Assembly: GCA_951802425.1 (NCBI GenBank)
Contig: OX637806.1
Location: 372,001 to 436,000 of the forward strand
DNA: 64,000 bases
Source of the DNA: Clavaria fumosa
Lineage: Eukaryota > Basidiomycota > Agaricomycetes > Agaricales > Clavariaceae
Direction of reading: 5' to 3'
Shown here: in pieces, positions 1 to 11,539 of the stretch
Layout: each line of letters opens with the position of its first letter
Position numbering within the stretch: position 1 is the stretch's first letter
Position numbers and translations under genes: made by a program
Notes under the pieces: generated by a model
Told to the model about the DNA's origin: nothing
Seen by the model: only the letters and a program-made list of their open reading frames with translations
Database searches by the model: none

Positions 1-6
1 GCTCAT

Positions 7-900
7 ATGGAGGCACCATGGGACGCCTGGGTGCTATATGAAGAGCATGAAGAGGCTTCTGCTCAGAGCTCATCTACCACTACTTCTGCACTCACGTCCG
101 AGCTCACGTCGATTTCTTCTATGTCGAATTTTCTGGATGACACTACGTTATCCCCGTGCCCCCCCATTGTCGTCATCGTCGGTGTGGACGACGGCGACAA
201 GGATGAGGTCAAGTGCTCTGACCACTCCTACGATGTCGCAACAAGCGTCGCAGATGACTGCCCCACCCACGTTATAGGCACAAGGATGCTGGCGGAGGAC
301 CTACTCACCCCCGCTACGTCCCCAGCGGCCGCGGCCGAGTTCGATTCATCGTACCACTCCAACTCCCAACACACGCACGTGGACACGGCCGCCAGCGAGA
401 CGTGTGCGGTGTCCTCCTTTTCGCGCTCCTTCTCGTCCTCCTCGTCCTGCTTCCTCCACCACGATGTGCCCGATCACGACCGCGACGACCACGACCGTCA
501 AACCTACTGCTCGACCGCCGTCGTCTCCTGCCCGACGCTCGCGGACCTGATGCCCACACCCTCGCCAGAGGCAGAGCGCATGCGACGACGCCCCTCCAAG
601 CTAGTAAGACACTTCTCTCGTGGCAGCACTGCGAGCGCTTGGCGCGCTTCCCGTGCAACAGCAACCACTCAGCGAGATGCAGGTGTGCGTTTCGATAGCC
701 ATCCGGACGAGAAGTCGGAAATTTCAAACGCTAGCCAGCACAAACGACGGCCCTCTGCTAGCAATGTCTCTCCCAAGCTGGCTGCGGCCAAGGGGTGCGC
801 AGCGTTTGGCGGGGCTGGTACTTTGAAGTTGCTGATGAAGAGGGTGTTCAGCATCAGAGGCCCATGCACATCCATTCAGAACCCCTCCAACGGACTCTAA
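7..900 (+). CDS. Serine-rich hypothetical protein (start uncertain)
   Basis: An open frame of 297 codons runs from an ATG six bases inside the window edge to a TAA at 898-900. The product is rich in Ser, Thr, Asp and His, with long serine runs around residues 20-40 and 135-150, a basic patch near residues 192-205 (RMRRRPSKLVRH) and a hydrophobic/basic tail (LKLLMKRVFSIRG). I recognise no domain. Because almost no upstream sequence is visible, this may be only the last exon of a longer gene. High GC3 and the lack of repeats match the neighbouring VWA8 gene, so it looks like an ordinary host gene. It is convergent with VWA8. Confidence 0.6.
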   Translation: MEAPWDAWVLYEEHEEASAQSSSTTTSALTSELTSISSMSNFLDDTTLSPCPPIVVIVGVDDGDKDEVKCSDHSYDVATSVADDCPTHVIGTRMLAEDLLTPATSPAAAAEFDSSYHSNSQHTHVDTAASETCAVSSFSRSFSSSSSCFLHHDVPDHDRDDHDRQTYCSTAVVSCPTLADLMPTPSPEAERMRRRPSKLVRHFSRGSTASAWRASRATATTQRDAGVRFDSHPDEKSEISNASQHKRRPSASNVSPKLAAAKGCAAFGGAGTLKLLMKRVFSIRGPCTSIQNPSNGL

Positions 901-1110
901 TTTTCATTTTATCTTCATTGTTTTCAATATCCCTTCTTTCTGGGTCATGCACCTCGGACATCGCAGACGATACATAGTAGCGTTTGTTCAATTTAGACAA
1001 ATTTTCTTAGCCGCTCGGGTCATTTTGAATACCAGCCCCAGAGTACATGCACTTATCAGCTACCTTGATTATTCGAGCGAGCACACGAACTATCTATCTC
1101 CACGTATATA
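901..1110. other. Convergent intergenic spacer
   Basis: About 210 bases between the stop of the serine-rich ORF (+) and the stop of VWA8 (-). It is AT-richer than its flanks and presumably holds the two 3' UTRs. I see no further gene. Confidence 0.6.
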
Positions 1111-4100
1111 TCATCGCTCAACCATCCCTGCTAGTATACTCTTCAGTACTACCGGAATGCTACCCGTTTCTTTGACACGAAATGCGCGACCTGGAAGTGC
1201 CTGAGGTACCCTGGAATTTACCATCAGCCCTCGAAAAGGTCCCAAATCGAAATAATGGACTCACCATCTCATTTCAGCACCATCGCCAATACAGATGAGC
1301 ACGGTGTGCACTTTGGGATTGGAGTTCATGGCACGCTTCAGCTCATCTTCGGTGACCTGATAACGTCCAAAGTTGACATCGGTGATCGCGATCACACACC
1401 AATCATCTAAGAGGTGGGTGATGAACAAACTAGAGGAATAAGACTCAAGTGAATTCATTAATACCCGCATCGAATTTGGCAACTTCTGCCACGCCCTTTT
1501 CGATGGCTTCGACTGTGGCAGGCGCGAATTGAGAGCCGTGTAGATCAATAGATGTCGAGAACATACGTGTGTAATCTCCTGAGAACGCATACTGTGTTAC
1601 CATCATCATCTTCTCAATCACTTTCCATCGGTCGCGGAATGCGATCGGCGGATTATCAGCTGGTACCAGTGGGATAAGCGGGGAATCGCCGGACTATGAT
1701 CAATCAGCGCTAAATCAGCGCTTGACCACAAAATTGCACGGAAGCATTTGCCAAAGAAGAAACGTACGTGTCCATACATCTGCTCAGGAAAAATATAACG
1801 GTGAATACCAACATGGCAAAGTGCCAGTGCACGACTTACATCCCATACGTACTTCTCCTTCCGAGATAAGCGTGCAAATGCTTCCATCAGCATCACCGCT
1901 GGAACCTCATGAACAACCATACATTTTCAGCCAAAGTATCAACTCACCAGTCTCTAAGCTTCGTTGCAACCGGCCGTCGTATTGGAAACGATACCTAGCC
2001 GAATCAAGCTCAGCAAAGCAGACCAGACTCACAAGTGGAAGAGCCACAGACATGGATCCACTGATGTCAAAGACGAATCTGATGCGCTTGGGTCTATGGA
2101 CAAAACACGTTCACTCAGCCAGAACGAAAATGGACAAACATGCGGATACTTTATCTGTGGCCGCCCAGGTTCAGGCCGTTCCGACCCGCGGCGCTTGTAT
2201 ACGGTAGTCTCTCCGGTCAGAGTCTCTGTCAAGCGAGAGTCATCGAGCTCGCCATCCGTTCGACGTTTGATCCAGACGCGCTCCTCTTCTCTTGCGGCCA
2301 GATCTATGAGATATCAAATCTTTGTGTGGACCAGGGACGGGACAAGAGAAAGAAACGAACTTTCAAGGAGACTGTGTAATGAGGCAATATTGCTCTGAAC
2401 TGCCCTGAGGAGTTTTCCATAGCTTTCGGCGTCCCCAGCACTCATTTCTAGCTCGTCAAGACGGCGCTGGAGTTCCTGACGTGCCAACTCTCGCGCCTTC
2501 TCCTTGATGGCATCAGGAACAGCGTCCTTGATCTCACGCGAGACCTCCAACATAATTCGTAGAGCGCTCGCAAGTGATTGCCTCCAAACTCACCTGGTGG
2601 ATCTGATGGCCTTTGTCAAGTCGCTTGTACCCGCCTGTACCACCCAAGCCGGCAGTACCGCGTCCTCCCGTCTGCTAGTACATGAGAAAATATCCTCTGA
2701 CAAGCTAAGGAATGATAATCATACGCCACCAGCCCATCTCGTTCCACCGACATGAGGCCGATTTTCGGGATCATGTTCGCCTTCTTTTGGTTCGGAAATT
2801 TCCGCGCTCTCTGTTGGTTCAAATTGCATGTCCACCCTCTTGGAAGTATTACGTATGCCATCCCTCCCGATGTCTTGGGAGCGAATCCTGGCGCGTTGAC
2901 AGGAAAAATTAGAAAAGTGGAGCTGGGGTAGACAGAACGTACCCGTGACGTTCCAAAATCTTCACCAGCTGGTCCATCGTGTCAAGATTGTAAAGGTCGA
3001 AGTCGAAGACGTTGCGCAGGGCGGCACCCATAGAATCGTCGGGATATTTTCGCATATGGCGAACGAGGTTGATAAGCTCTTAAGGAGATCGCTTCAATCC
3101 CCACAGGCCATCGTGTGCTTTGTATTACTGACGCACCTCGCAGAGAATAGGGATAACCAACGGTACCTGCGTCCCATGCTCGCCGCAAATCTTGGAAAAT
3201 GGCGACAAGCTGATTGATCGTGCCTTCGCCTATCTCAGGTGCCAGCTGCAAGAGAATTTCTCGCTCCGATTCTTGATCAGGATTGGACACCGAGTGACTG
3301 AATCTATTAGTACTGCCAATGTAAAACGCTGCATTGCCACGAACACTCACTAGCTGAAGTTGTCACCAAGAACCTGGAGGAAATGGTTCCCCAAGAAGGC
3401 TAGGATAGTCCTTGCGTTAGCAGTCTTACGAAAAACACTGTGAGGGCTTACGATAACCCGGCCGATTTCCAAGTAGCACGAGCCTGAAATTGGGATGCAC
3501 CGCGATATCTCCCTTGCGTTCGTACACAGGGCGGACCCTTCTGCCATCGGATAGGGACATCCCTTTCTGGCCTGATAGGCTCCGCAATACAGCGACGACA
3601 TGTTCCGGCGCTTTGTCAACTTCGTCAACGATGATCACTCGTCCGTGCGAAATGGCGCGAAGAAGCGGTGAATCGATATGTTTGATGATGCCACCATCCA
3701 GAGACGTCGTGAACATGAGCTGGTTCACGGTGGTATCCCGATGCAGCTGTACGTATTCTCGAGGGCGGCCCAGAAGCTGCACAGCACGGACTGTTCATAC
3801 TAGACAAGATTACAAGGGAGGTAATTCTCACTTGACATAAACTGAGGGAAGATGGATAGCAAGTCAGGCGAGAAAAGATGCAACGAAATATACGATTTAC
3901 CGGTCAACGATCTTATTTTTCCCAACACCCTAGACAAACATGTATATGGAGTCCTGGGGTAAAAAAAAGGTGTACGGACACTCACCTGATTACCAAGGAG
4001 GACAACGTGCTCATCGAGAACTTCTAAATCGAGTGCGAGATCACGCATGAGACCCGTCTGCGAGCTGTTGTCGTAGAAATGATCCATGTGTGGTACATGT

Positions 4101-6906
4101 GACGCCACTCCCTCTGGGTCCTGCAGGGGATCGAAGCAGGGAATGTCAAGAGACGTCGCTGGCGCACCGCTCGCGTCGGGAAACAACACAGAGTTCTTTA
4201 GCAAGACTGGGGGCGGATTAAACTATGCCATATAGAGGTTTGCCTCAGGAAAACTGGTGGTGACCAGGCGACAGCCCTCGTGACAAAAGCGAGACATACC
4301 AACGGGGACTTCTTTAGAATACCGACTTCCTTAAATAAGTCATCCAAGCGCAGTTGCTCAGCGGCGGGTAAGAACTCGGCCAACAGTGCTCTGCTGATGA
4401 TTGCATAGAGGTCATCGTCCTGTGGAAACCGTGCAAGCCTCCGTGCGATCCTGACGAGAGTGCGCGTCCCGAGTTTGCGGTTTTTCTGTACGCTGTCCAC
4501 TACCATGCTTGCTCTATATTTCACTGCGAAGGACAGAAGCGGTTTGAGGAACGACGACGCGCAGCCCGTCACTGTCAGCGTGGCCATCTCCTCTTCGAGC
4601 GACATGGGTTGGGTTGGGATTGTGAAAAACATGTTTGCGTGCTCGTCTGATAACCAGTCTTTGAGGGGCATGGACTTAGACGATGTGGCGATGATGCGAA
4701 AAGACCTGTGAGCGGTAGAGAGCTCCCCGGAAGCAAGCTGGAATATAGATGCTAAGCTCCTCATGGTTCTCGACAATCTTACATAAACCCTACCTCCTGA
4801 ACAGTCGCCTCTTCTACCATGCGCTTGCCTTCCCATAGCTCGGCCTCTCGATCTTGCGTTAAGCGGGCCAGCGATCCTGCCGTAGCACCCAGGACGTCAA
4901 GCCCAGAAAGATGGACAAGACTCCCGCGGCAAGCGCCGTCAATAATGGGACTGGGAATTTCGGCATAAGAATGTCTCGCCCACAGGTCTTTTCTCAAGAA
5001 AATGCAACAGAAAAAGAAAGACGAAACGAAGAAAGCAAAGCAAACATCAAATGCTGGCATCTCACCTAGGTTCCCACGTTGTAGCACCGCTGTCCTCAAC
5101 CTTGCGTCGCATAATTAAATCCCTACCGCCCAACTCCTTGTACATGTGAACCGATTCTATCTCGTACCCGAGTAGCTCGCCAAAGACCCTCACAAGGGTT
5201 AATGTCGATGTCGATGCAGTAGAGTGAGCTGGGGGTGGAATGAGCGATATGTCCCACCCAAGGGCGTGTGCCTGCAAGCAGCACGTGAGAAGCCCCAGAA
5301 ATCGGGGAGATGGGGTTAGCTCGAGCATCCCCAACTCCCCGCTTTTGAATGGGAACGCTCGCAACGGCCGCGGACCAGACGGAACGACGACAGTAACGGA
5401 TGGGCGGCCGGGCAGGCCACGAAACGTGACCCGTGTTGTGTGCTCGCCTTCACGCCAGATGCCCGCGATGCCGTAGCCAAAGAATCCTTGGTGCTCCTGT
5501 TGCTGGCCATCTGCCGCCTTTTCACCCAACGTCCAAGGGCGACCGAGCTCCCCAACACCCGCATCCGAGACCAGGCGCCCCAGAGTCCGCCACGCCGCCT
5601 CGGGCACATAGGCCAACCGTGGGTGTACGGCGAGCAGAAGGAGCGCCAGTTGTGCGGGACTGCCATACCGTTCCTGTGGCGGGAACACAGAAACCAGCGC
5701 GCGCAGTTTTTGCAGGGCGGTTTGCGGAAAAGGTGGCAGCGTTGGCGCAGAATTTGACCCAAAAGCGTCCCGCGTCTCGCTGGCATACTGAACGGTGAGT
5801 ATGACATCTCGCAGTCTCTCAAATAGCAGAGACGAGATTGGATCAGAAAGAGCTCCAGGAGAAACAGAGCCAAGGGTGAGCAAAGCATCAACGGGATCAA
5901 TGAACCGTGCCTGGAAGCGGCTGCGAAAAGGAGGATCTGTAGGGGGCGGGGGCAGAAAATGACGAACGTCATTCCACGTACATAGAGAGAAGGTGCGAAC
6001 AAACCTAGAGGATAGCCAGGATACTGAGGCACAGGTGCTGCAATCGCAATGACGCGAAAATCCTTAGAGGCAGGAACGAATCGAGCCCCAGACATTGGTG
6101 CACCTGGGTCTTGGGCTTGGGCTTCAAGTTGAGCGTAGCGATGGTGATGGACAATATGGGTCCCGTCGTCAAGGTTCCTGTGCGATGGGGTTAAGCATTG
6201 TCCCAATCCACACATAGAATAAGCACATTTCTCTGTTTTCCAGCAAATTATTGAGGATCTGAAGACACACTTCTTGAGCGCGAGAACGAGAAGCACAAAA
6301 GTGACGCACAGGCATGATACCCCTCTCGGCTTTTTCTATTCCTTCTAAAATGAGGACCCGACCGTGCTTGACTGCCCGCACCACTGCACTGTCGACGTGC
6401 ACCAAGTTCCCGCCAGCCTTGATCTCTCTTCCTTGCTTAATCTCCGTCTCGCCGACATCCCGATGAAGAGCTACGTACTCGTACTCGGCATTGATAAGCC
6501 TTTGAATGTTCGAATAAACAAAGCGGGAATCGAGGTCACCCAAGGACAAAAGAACATACCTCGCAAAACTCATCGCAAGGCGCCGCGCATACGGGCCGGG
6601 TTGCCCGACAAGGAAGACGTCCTGGCCAAGGACACGTTTCTGCAGAAGCCAGCGGAAATGCTCGCGCGTCCGGACATCGTCATACCCCTCGTCGTGCCCC
6701 TCGTCATTATTGTCGAATGCGCCCGAAGTCAAGGACGTCTGAGACCGCAAGGCCGGAATCGGCGGGGTGCGAGGTAGACGTGCGGGCGCACCCGCTGCGA
6801 GAACGTCGTAAGTCACATCATTCCCTAGCCAAAGGGTCCCCACCACCTCGGGGGGTGAGGATAGCGCGCTGAGGACGTGTTTCAAACGATCGCGCGGTGG
6901 GGTCAT
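1111..6906 (-). CDS. VWA8: VWA8 homologue, midasin-like AAA protein with C-terminal von Willebrand A domain
   Basis: A spliced gene of about 20 exons encoding roughly 1,400 residues, shorter than the animal protein (about 1,900). In order I can follow: a first AAA module (LLQKRVLGQDVFLVGQPGP near 6650, then VALHRD, VLILEGIEKAERGIMPV and ILNNLLENREM); a second module (5,900-4,800) with SPIIDGACRGSLVHLSGLD; a third with a split Walker A, GNQ|GVGKNK, across exons ending at 3986 and spanning 3901-3929, then GRPREYVQLHRDTTV, VIIVDEVDKAP (Walker B) and NRPGYPFLGNHF. A Gly-rich linker follows (GGRGTAGLGGTGGYKRLDKG, about 2600-2670), then KDAVPDAIKEKAR. The VWA domain has a MIDAS-type DISGSM near 2060-2090, and the last exon (1111-1210) ends in VVLKSILAGMVER. 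Start ATG at 6906, before the conserved first module. Two tiny exons (29 and 10 nt) are needed to keep frame. Animal VWA8 is mitochondrial; location here is inferred. No disabling change seen. Confidence 0.95.
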
Positions 6907-6993
6907 AGCAAATCACAGGCGGACAGGACGGTAAGCGCGAGACGGAGGACGCGGTGCGATATAAAATCGCTGCCAGACCTTTCGCTGATTTAT

Positions 6994-7304
6994 CTAGGGT
7001 GCAGACTGAAGGGACGACATCGGGCTCGGGTACTGGCAGTCATTATCCGTATCAGCCTTTGGACGACGACGCGGTTTCACGTGGTAAAAATCGGTATCAC
7101 GTGGCAAAAGTCGCTCATCCACGAGCTCGTTTTGCGTAAATGTCGGCTCTCGTGATGCGACCACCACCCTCTCCAATGACGTCCACCCCGCCTCCTCTTT
7201 GACCCACTCCCACAACGCCGTCTCCAACTCACCTGCTCTCCCCTCCCATCCCTCCTTCCCCTGCCGCATCAAGTCCATGTCCAATCGATCGAGCACAAAT
7301 ACAT
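6994..7304 (-). CDS. 3' exon of an unrecognised gene, 5' part missing
   Basis: An open frame on the minus strand ends at 6994, 87 bases upstream of the VWA8 start codon on the same strand. It reads VFVLDRLDMDLMRQGKEGW, then ELETALWEWVKEEAGW and a basic tail. A good acceptor (TTTCCAG) sits at 7305-7311, so this looks like a last exon. Upstream of it the DNA changes at once to AT-rich, repeat-type sequence and no partner exon is visible within several hundred bases. I do not recognise the family. Either the upstream exons lie across a long inserted sequence or the gene has been cut by the repeat block that starts here. Confidence 0.5.
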
Positions 7305-7319
7305 CTGGAAACGAGGATT

Positions 7320-8221
7320 GGGAGCCAAGATATGGGCCAAACAAGATTGAGGCCCAAAAAGTCAAAAATGATGGCCTCCACTAGAAGAATGGCAATAGCG
7401 CAACAACGAAATGTCAGATCGATTTGGAATAAAGTCCAGTAAATAGAGCACACAAATGCGTGTCGGATGGTGTGTAATATGTCCACGAATACTGGATAGT
7501 TGGACAAGGGATATCAATTCAATGATTTTCAGACTTGAAGTGAAAAATGTGAATATATGAGTCAATTCTTGACCAATATTTTCAATGAATAGATCAATTG
7601 ATAGGTCTGAGGTAGGCATGTCAAATGTGGGCAGCCACTCGCAATTTGATGGGAAGATGGTGGAAAAAAAGTGATAATGGTGAATGGGCAATGGTGTTGA
7701 TATCTTGGGAAGGGATGAACAGAATCAGACATGTAGGGGCACAATCGAAAGGTGGGTTTTAGGTGGGTCAAATGCAATTTGAATCAGTCCAACCCAGAAA
7801 TGGCTGAGATAATGCAGGATTTCCCAGAGTCAAAAAAAAGCAAACTCTCCACCACACTTCAAGTCTTCCTGGTAAACCAGGGAATTCTCCTGATACTTCA
7901 GGGATCTAAGAGAGGCTTGATACAGTCACAGGAGGTCTTCAGAGCACCCTAGAGTGCAGGTCTCATAATCTGAACAGACCAGAGAGCACAGCAGACATGC
8001 TGAGATGATACAGAAGAGTCAAGCTTCACAGTCAGATATAATATTTTAAGGGTATAGAAGTACAGATAGTCACAAACCTGGAGTCAAGCTTCACAGTCAG
8101 AGATAGGGAGACTTGAAGCTTGACCCCCAGCTCTTACTTACACTGCCGCTTTTTGGGTACAAACATATACAAACCAAGTCAGCCACACCTGGCTCATCAC
8201 AACACCACATAAGGGCCCCAG
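7320..8221. other. AT-rich spacer, start of repeat-rich territory
   Basis: No convincing coding exon. A 20-odd-base direct repeat (GAGTCAAGCTTCACAGTCAG) occurs at about 8008 and 8082, followed by a partial inverted copy (GACTTGAAGCTTGACCC) near 8110. This looks like decayed mobile DNA. Confidence 0.5.
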
Positions 8222-8277
8222 GTGCATCTTCTCCCCATTCTTTGCTTTTTTCTTCTTTTTTTCTTATCAGTCCAGGA

Positions 8278-9035
8278 CAATGGCAATGACAATGGCAGCA
8301 GCAGAAACAGCAGTGATGGCAATGGCAGCAGCAGCAGTGATGGTGGTGGTGGTGGCAGCAACAGTGGTGGCAACAGTGGCAGCAGCAGCAGCAGCAACAG
8401 CAGCAACAGTGAAAGCAGTGGTGGCAACAGCAATGATGGCAGCAACAGTGGCAACAGTGATGACAATGGCAGCAACTGTGGCAACAGTGATGATGACAGC
8501 AGTGACAGCAGTGGTGGTGGCAACAGTGATGATGACAGCAGTGACAGCAGTGGTGGTGGCAACAGCGATGACAACAGCAGTGATGGCAGTGGTGGTGGCA
8601 ACAGCAATGATGACAGCAGTGATGGCAGTGGTGGTGGCAACAGCAATGATGACAGCAGTGATGGCAGTGGTGGTGGCAACAGCAATGATGACAGCAGTGA
8701 TGGCAGTGGTGGTGGCAACAGCAATGATGACAGCAGTGATGGCAGTGGTGGTGGCAACAATGATGATGGCAGTGGCAGCAGCAACAGCAATGATGGCAGC
8801 AGTGGCAGCAACAGCAACAACAGCAGCAATAGTGATGACAGTGGCAACAGTGATGATGGCAGCAATAGCAATGACAGTGGCAACAGCAATGATGGCAGCA
8901 ACAGTGACAATGGTGGCAACAGTGATGACAGTGGCAACAATGGCGGTGGCAGCAGCAGTGACAATGGTGGCAACAGTGATGACAGTGACAACAATGGCAG
9001 TGGCAGCAGCAGTGGCAGCAACAATGGCCCAGGCC
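8278..9035. repeat. Ser/Asn/Asp/Gly-codon minisatellite with 39-bp core unit
   Basis: The plus strand is built of GGC, AGC, AGT, AAC, GAT and GGT triplets. Between about 8500 and 8760 a 39-bp unit (13 triplets, GGTGGTGGCAACAGC...) repeats about seven times, four of them nearly identical. Several frames on both strands are open for more than 250 codons, as expected for this composition. No flanking splice sites or conserved domain support translation. Confidence 0.85.
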
Positions 9036-9262
9036 CCCTACTGCAGTCACAGGCTGACAAAGGGGACCTGGGCCATTGATTTGTAGTGGCTGGTGTGCAA
9101 AGGAAAGGAAGGGTGGTGGTGGCAGGCAGGAAGCAGCATCTACATTGTTCTACACAGAAAGGCTTGTATCTATGTAGTTCTACATAGGCCAGGAAGTTGT
9201 CTATGGGTATTTTGGGTCTATGTAGAGGCTACACAGCACTGCCTCATGATGAGCAAGAAAAG

Positions 9263-9335
9263 TGACCACACAGGGGATTGAACCCAGGACCTCCCAAGTA
9301 CATGCTGGGTGCTCTAGCCACTGAGCTATATGGTC
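9263..9335 (-). mobile_element. tRNA-like sequence, probable SINE head
   Basis: On the minus strand this folds as a 73-nt cloverleaf: a perfect 7-bp acceptor stem (GACCATA with TGTGGTC, one G-T pair), A box TAGCTCAGTGGCTAGAGC, 5-bp anticodon stem CCCAG/TTGGG, and B box GGTTCAATCC. Position 33 is A instead of the near-universal T and the T stem has a T-T mismatch. A related sequence lies 1.1 kb away. I therefore call it a tRNA-derived SINE head or decayed tRNA rather than a working tRNA; the nominal anticodon would be TGT. Confidence 0.6.
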
Positions 9336-9639
9336 TCAGTCCAATGTGAGCTGGGGATAGGCTAAATACCCCAGGTCCAGACTCTGCCCACTCCCCCAAA
9401 CCAAACCCACCTCAATAGAGGGGCAGAACAGATGACTGTGGGGTTGCCACATTACAACCACCAACACCACAGTCTACTGTAGTATCAACCCCAGTTTGGT
9501 GATGCAGCGTGATGAAGGATCCTTCCATAAATGGGAGGACTCATAACAAAACAAGAGAATACCTACATACATTCACAAAGGGGTATAGTACATGGCAAGG
9601 GTTGTATTTACTCCAGCACACAGTAAAAAGTGCCCTATT
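9336..9639. other. Spacer without recognised feature
   Basis: Unique-looking sequence between the tRNA-like element and the dioxygenase exon. No open exon or repeat recognised. Confidence 0.4.
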
Positions 9640-10044
9640 TCACTCTTCTCTTTTGAACTTGCTTCTGCTGTTTAACAGATGGCCAAAGACCAGAGTATGT
9701 GTCATTGCACCATCCTGGGGGTGATTACACAGCTTATCAAGGGGTGATCTTTGGGGGAAAAATACATGTCTCATCCTCCCAGGGACTATGCCATACTTAT
9801 TGACACCTCCTGATGGTTTCCAATCCCCAACTGCATGGTATAATTCCCCTGGAGGAAAAATGAAAATATCCCCAGGTTTGTAACTGAACTTCAAATGCAA
9901 GTCTGGGAAATATAGTTCACCACCAGTGTACTGGCCCACATTGAAAATAACTGTTGGACCATCATCCTGTCTATCTTGATGAGGCTTCACTTGAAGCTTA
10001 TACACAATGGCACAGCCCAGCCATGGGCCAGGGTGAGAACTTTA
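9640..10044 (-). pseudogene. TET/JBP-like 2-oxoglutarate/Fe(II) dioxygenase, catalytic exon
   Basis: The minus strand encodes IVYKLQVKPHQDRQDDGP, FNVGQYTGGELYFPDL, KPGDIFIFPPGELYHAVGDW and KYGIVPGRMRHVFF. This is the double-stranded beta-helix pattern of the family: HxD (HQD) for iron, GGxLxxPDL, PGD, the second iron His (YHA) and a downstream Arg. TET/JBP enzymes oxidise 5-methyl pyrimidines in DNA, and in Agaricomycetes they are expanded and often travel with transposons. The frame changes by one between the HGWAVPLC reading and the IVYKLQV reading near 10,000. The upstream part of the gene is separated by a minisatellite island and an LTR insertion, so the locus is probably inactive. Family assignment is from motif pattern only. 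Confidence 0.55.
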
Positions 10045-10915
10045 CACTTGCCCACCCATTCCTCAGGAGTCCTCAGTACTCCTGAGGAGTGAGTGAGGAG
10101 TAGTGAGGAGTAGTGAGGAGTGGGTGAGGAGTAGTGAGGACTCCTGAGGAGTGAGCTGGGACTCCTGAGGAGCCAGTCAGGACTCCTGAGGAGCCAGTCA
10201 GGACTCCTGAGGAGCCAGTCAGGACTCCTCCCAGCCAAATTGCTGTGAGGACTCCTCACTATTCCTCAGGAGTCCCAACTCAGTCAGGAGTCCTCAGTGC
10301 TCCATGAGGAGGCCTCCTGAGGAGTAGTGAGGAGTAGTAAGGAGTCCTGAGGAGCAGTCAGGAGTCATAAATGTTTTGGCAACTCTCAGGATTGAACTCA
10401 GGCCTCCAGACAAACTGAGCCATGTACATTACCACTAAGCTAAATGGTCATTCTCATAATAGATTGTATTTGTGACCAAATGCAAAACATGGGGCACATA
10501 CCAAAGGCAATCAATTGCAATCAGATGCCATTCTATGCTTTGTCATTTATATACTAAGTCCTTGGAACCATGAGGAATGACAGGGAGGACCAAGGACTAT
10601 TCAGGACTCCTGAGGAATAGTAAGGAGTCCTGAGGAGTAGTGAGGAGTGGTAAGGAGCCCTGAGGAGTGGTGAGGAGTAGTAAGGAGTGGTGAGGAGTAG
10701 TGAGGAGTAGTGAGGAGTAGTAAGGAGTAGTGAGGAGTCCTCAGGAGTCCCTAGGAGTGGCAAGGAGTCCTGAGGAGTGAATGAGGAGTCCTGAGGAGTG
10801 GGTGAGGAGTCCTGAGGAGTGGGTGAGGACCCTGGGGGGACTCCTGAGGAGTACTGAGGAGCACTGAGAAGTACTGAGGACTCCTGAGGACTCCTGAGGA
10901 ATGGGTGGGAGAGTG
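10045..10915. mobile_element. 871-bp inverted-ended minisatellite island inside the dioxygenase gene
   Basis: Both ends carry the same inverted sequence: CACTTGCCCACCCATTCCTC at the left and the complement of CACTCTCCCACCCATTCCTC at the right, each running on into CTCAGGAGTCCTCAG. The interior is two blocks (about 10060-10370 and 10570-10900) of GAGGAGTAGT/CTCCTGAGGAG units around a tRNA-like sequence and about 100 unique bases. TA flanks both ends, so a TA target duplication is possible. The joined flanks would form the palindrome AGAACTTTAAAGTTCT. I read it as a non-autonomous element with expanded subterminal repeats; a large repeat-bearing intron is the alternative. Confidence 0.5.
10378..10450 (-). 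mobile_element. Second tRNA-like sequence (decayed)
   Basis: On the minus strand GACCATTTAGCTTAGTGGTA (A-box-like) is followed about 45 bases later by GAGTTCAATCCT (B-box-like). The 5' end matches the tRNA-like sequence at 9263-9335 in outline, but the acceptor stem no longer pairs. Probably a SINE relic inside the minisatellite island. Confidence 0.45.
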
Positions 10916-11462
10916 TAAAGTTCTGTTCAAAGTAAGCACCCAGGAAAGATGCAATATATGCTGTTGCCCTGAAGTAATCATTGACAGCTAGAGATGCATA
11001 AGATCCCTTGCACATGTCATTGGAAGGGATAAGGGCATATTTGTTCCCTTTTCTGCCTTGCTCAAACCAGGCATGAGCCAAGTGGGTGACACCAGTGAAT
11101 TCATATGCCACTGAAGATCCTTCAATCTCTACTCCAGGATGTGCAACTTCAGCATGTTCCTGACTCAAATCTCCCATCAACTGCTGAAGCCTACCAATAG
11201 ACTTTGATACATGTCTGAATTCCCTAAAGGGTTGGGTATTCTCATGTTCAGCTTGAGCATCCCCATTGTCCTCCTCCTCACTACTCAAAGAGGTGAGGTC
11301 ACTCTCATTACTCTCATTGTCAGACTCTGCACCAGCATCTGCATCTGAGTCTGCATCAACATCCATGCCCATTTCAATATCCTTTGGTCTATATTCCATC
11401 ACATTTTCCTGCTCATGCCTGACATCTCTCTTGTGAGCCACAGGTTTCAGCACAGAGTGCAA
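10916..11462 (-). pseudogene. Upstream part of the dioxygenase gene
   Basis: A minus-strand frame reads an acidic stretch (MDVDADSDADAGAESDNES) and then THLAHAWFEQGRKGNKYALI and AVNDYFRATAYIASFLGAYF, ending exactly at the minisatellite island. The order acidic segment, then this block, then the catalytic exon suggests one gene. The frame stays open into the island, but what follows is repeat-encoded. Function of the N-terminal part is unknown. Confidence 0.45.
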
Positions 11463-11539
11463 TAGCTGGGTGGCAGCTTGTACCTGGTTTTGGAGCTTTT
11501 CCTGTTCAGTTTGTCAATAAATGTCATTCTGATTAAAGG

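Noticed and set aside
8097..9086. 300-codon Cys/His, Leu/Pro and Ser/Asn/Gly frames
   Set aside because: All six frames of a triplet-type repeat are open; no domain, splice or start support.
9263..9335. Functional tRNA-Thr gene
   Set aside because: A at position 33, T-stem mismatch and a decayed relative nearby fit a SINE head better.
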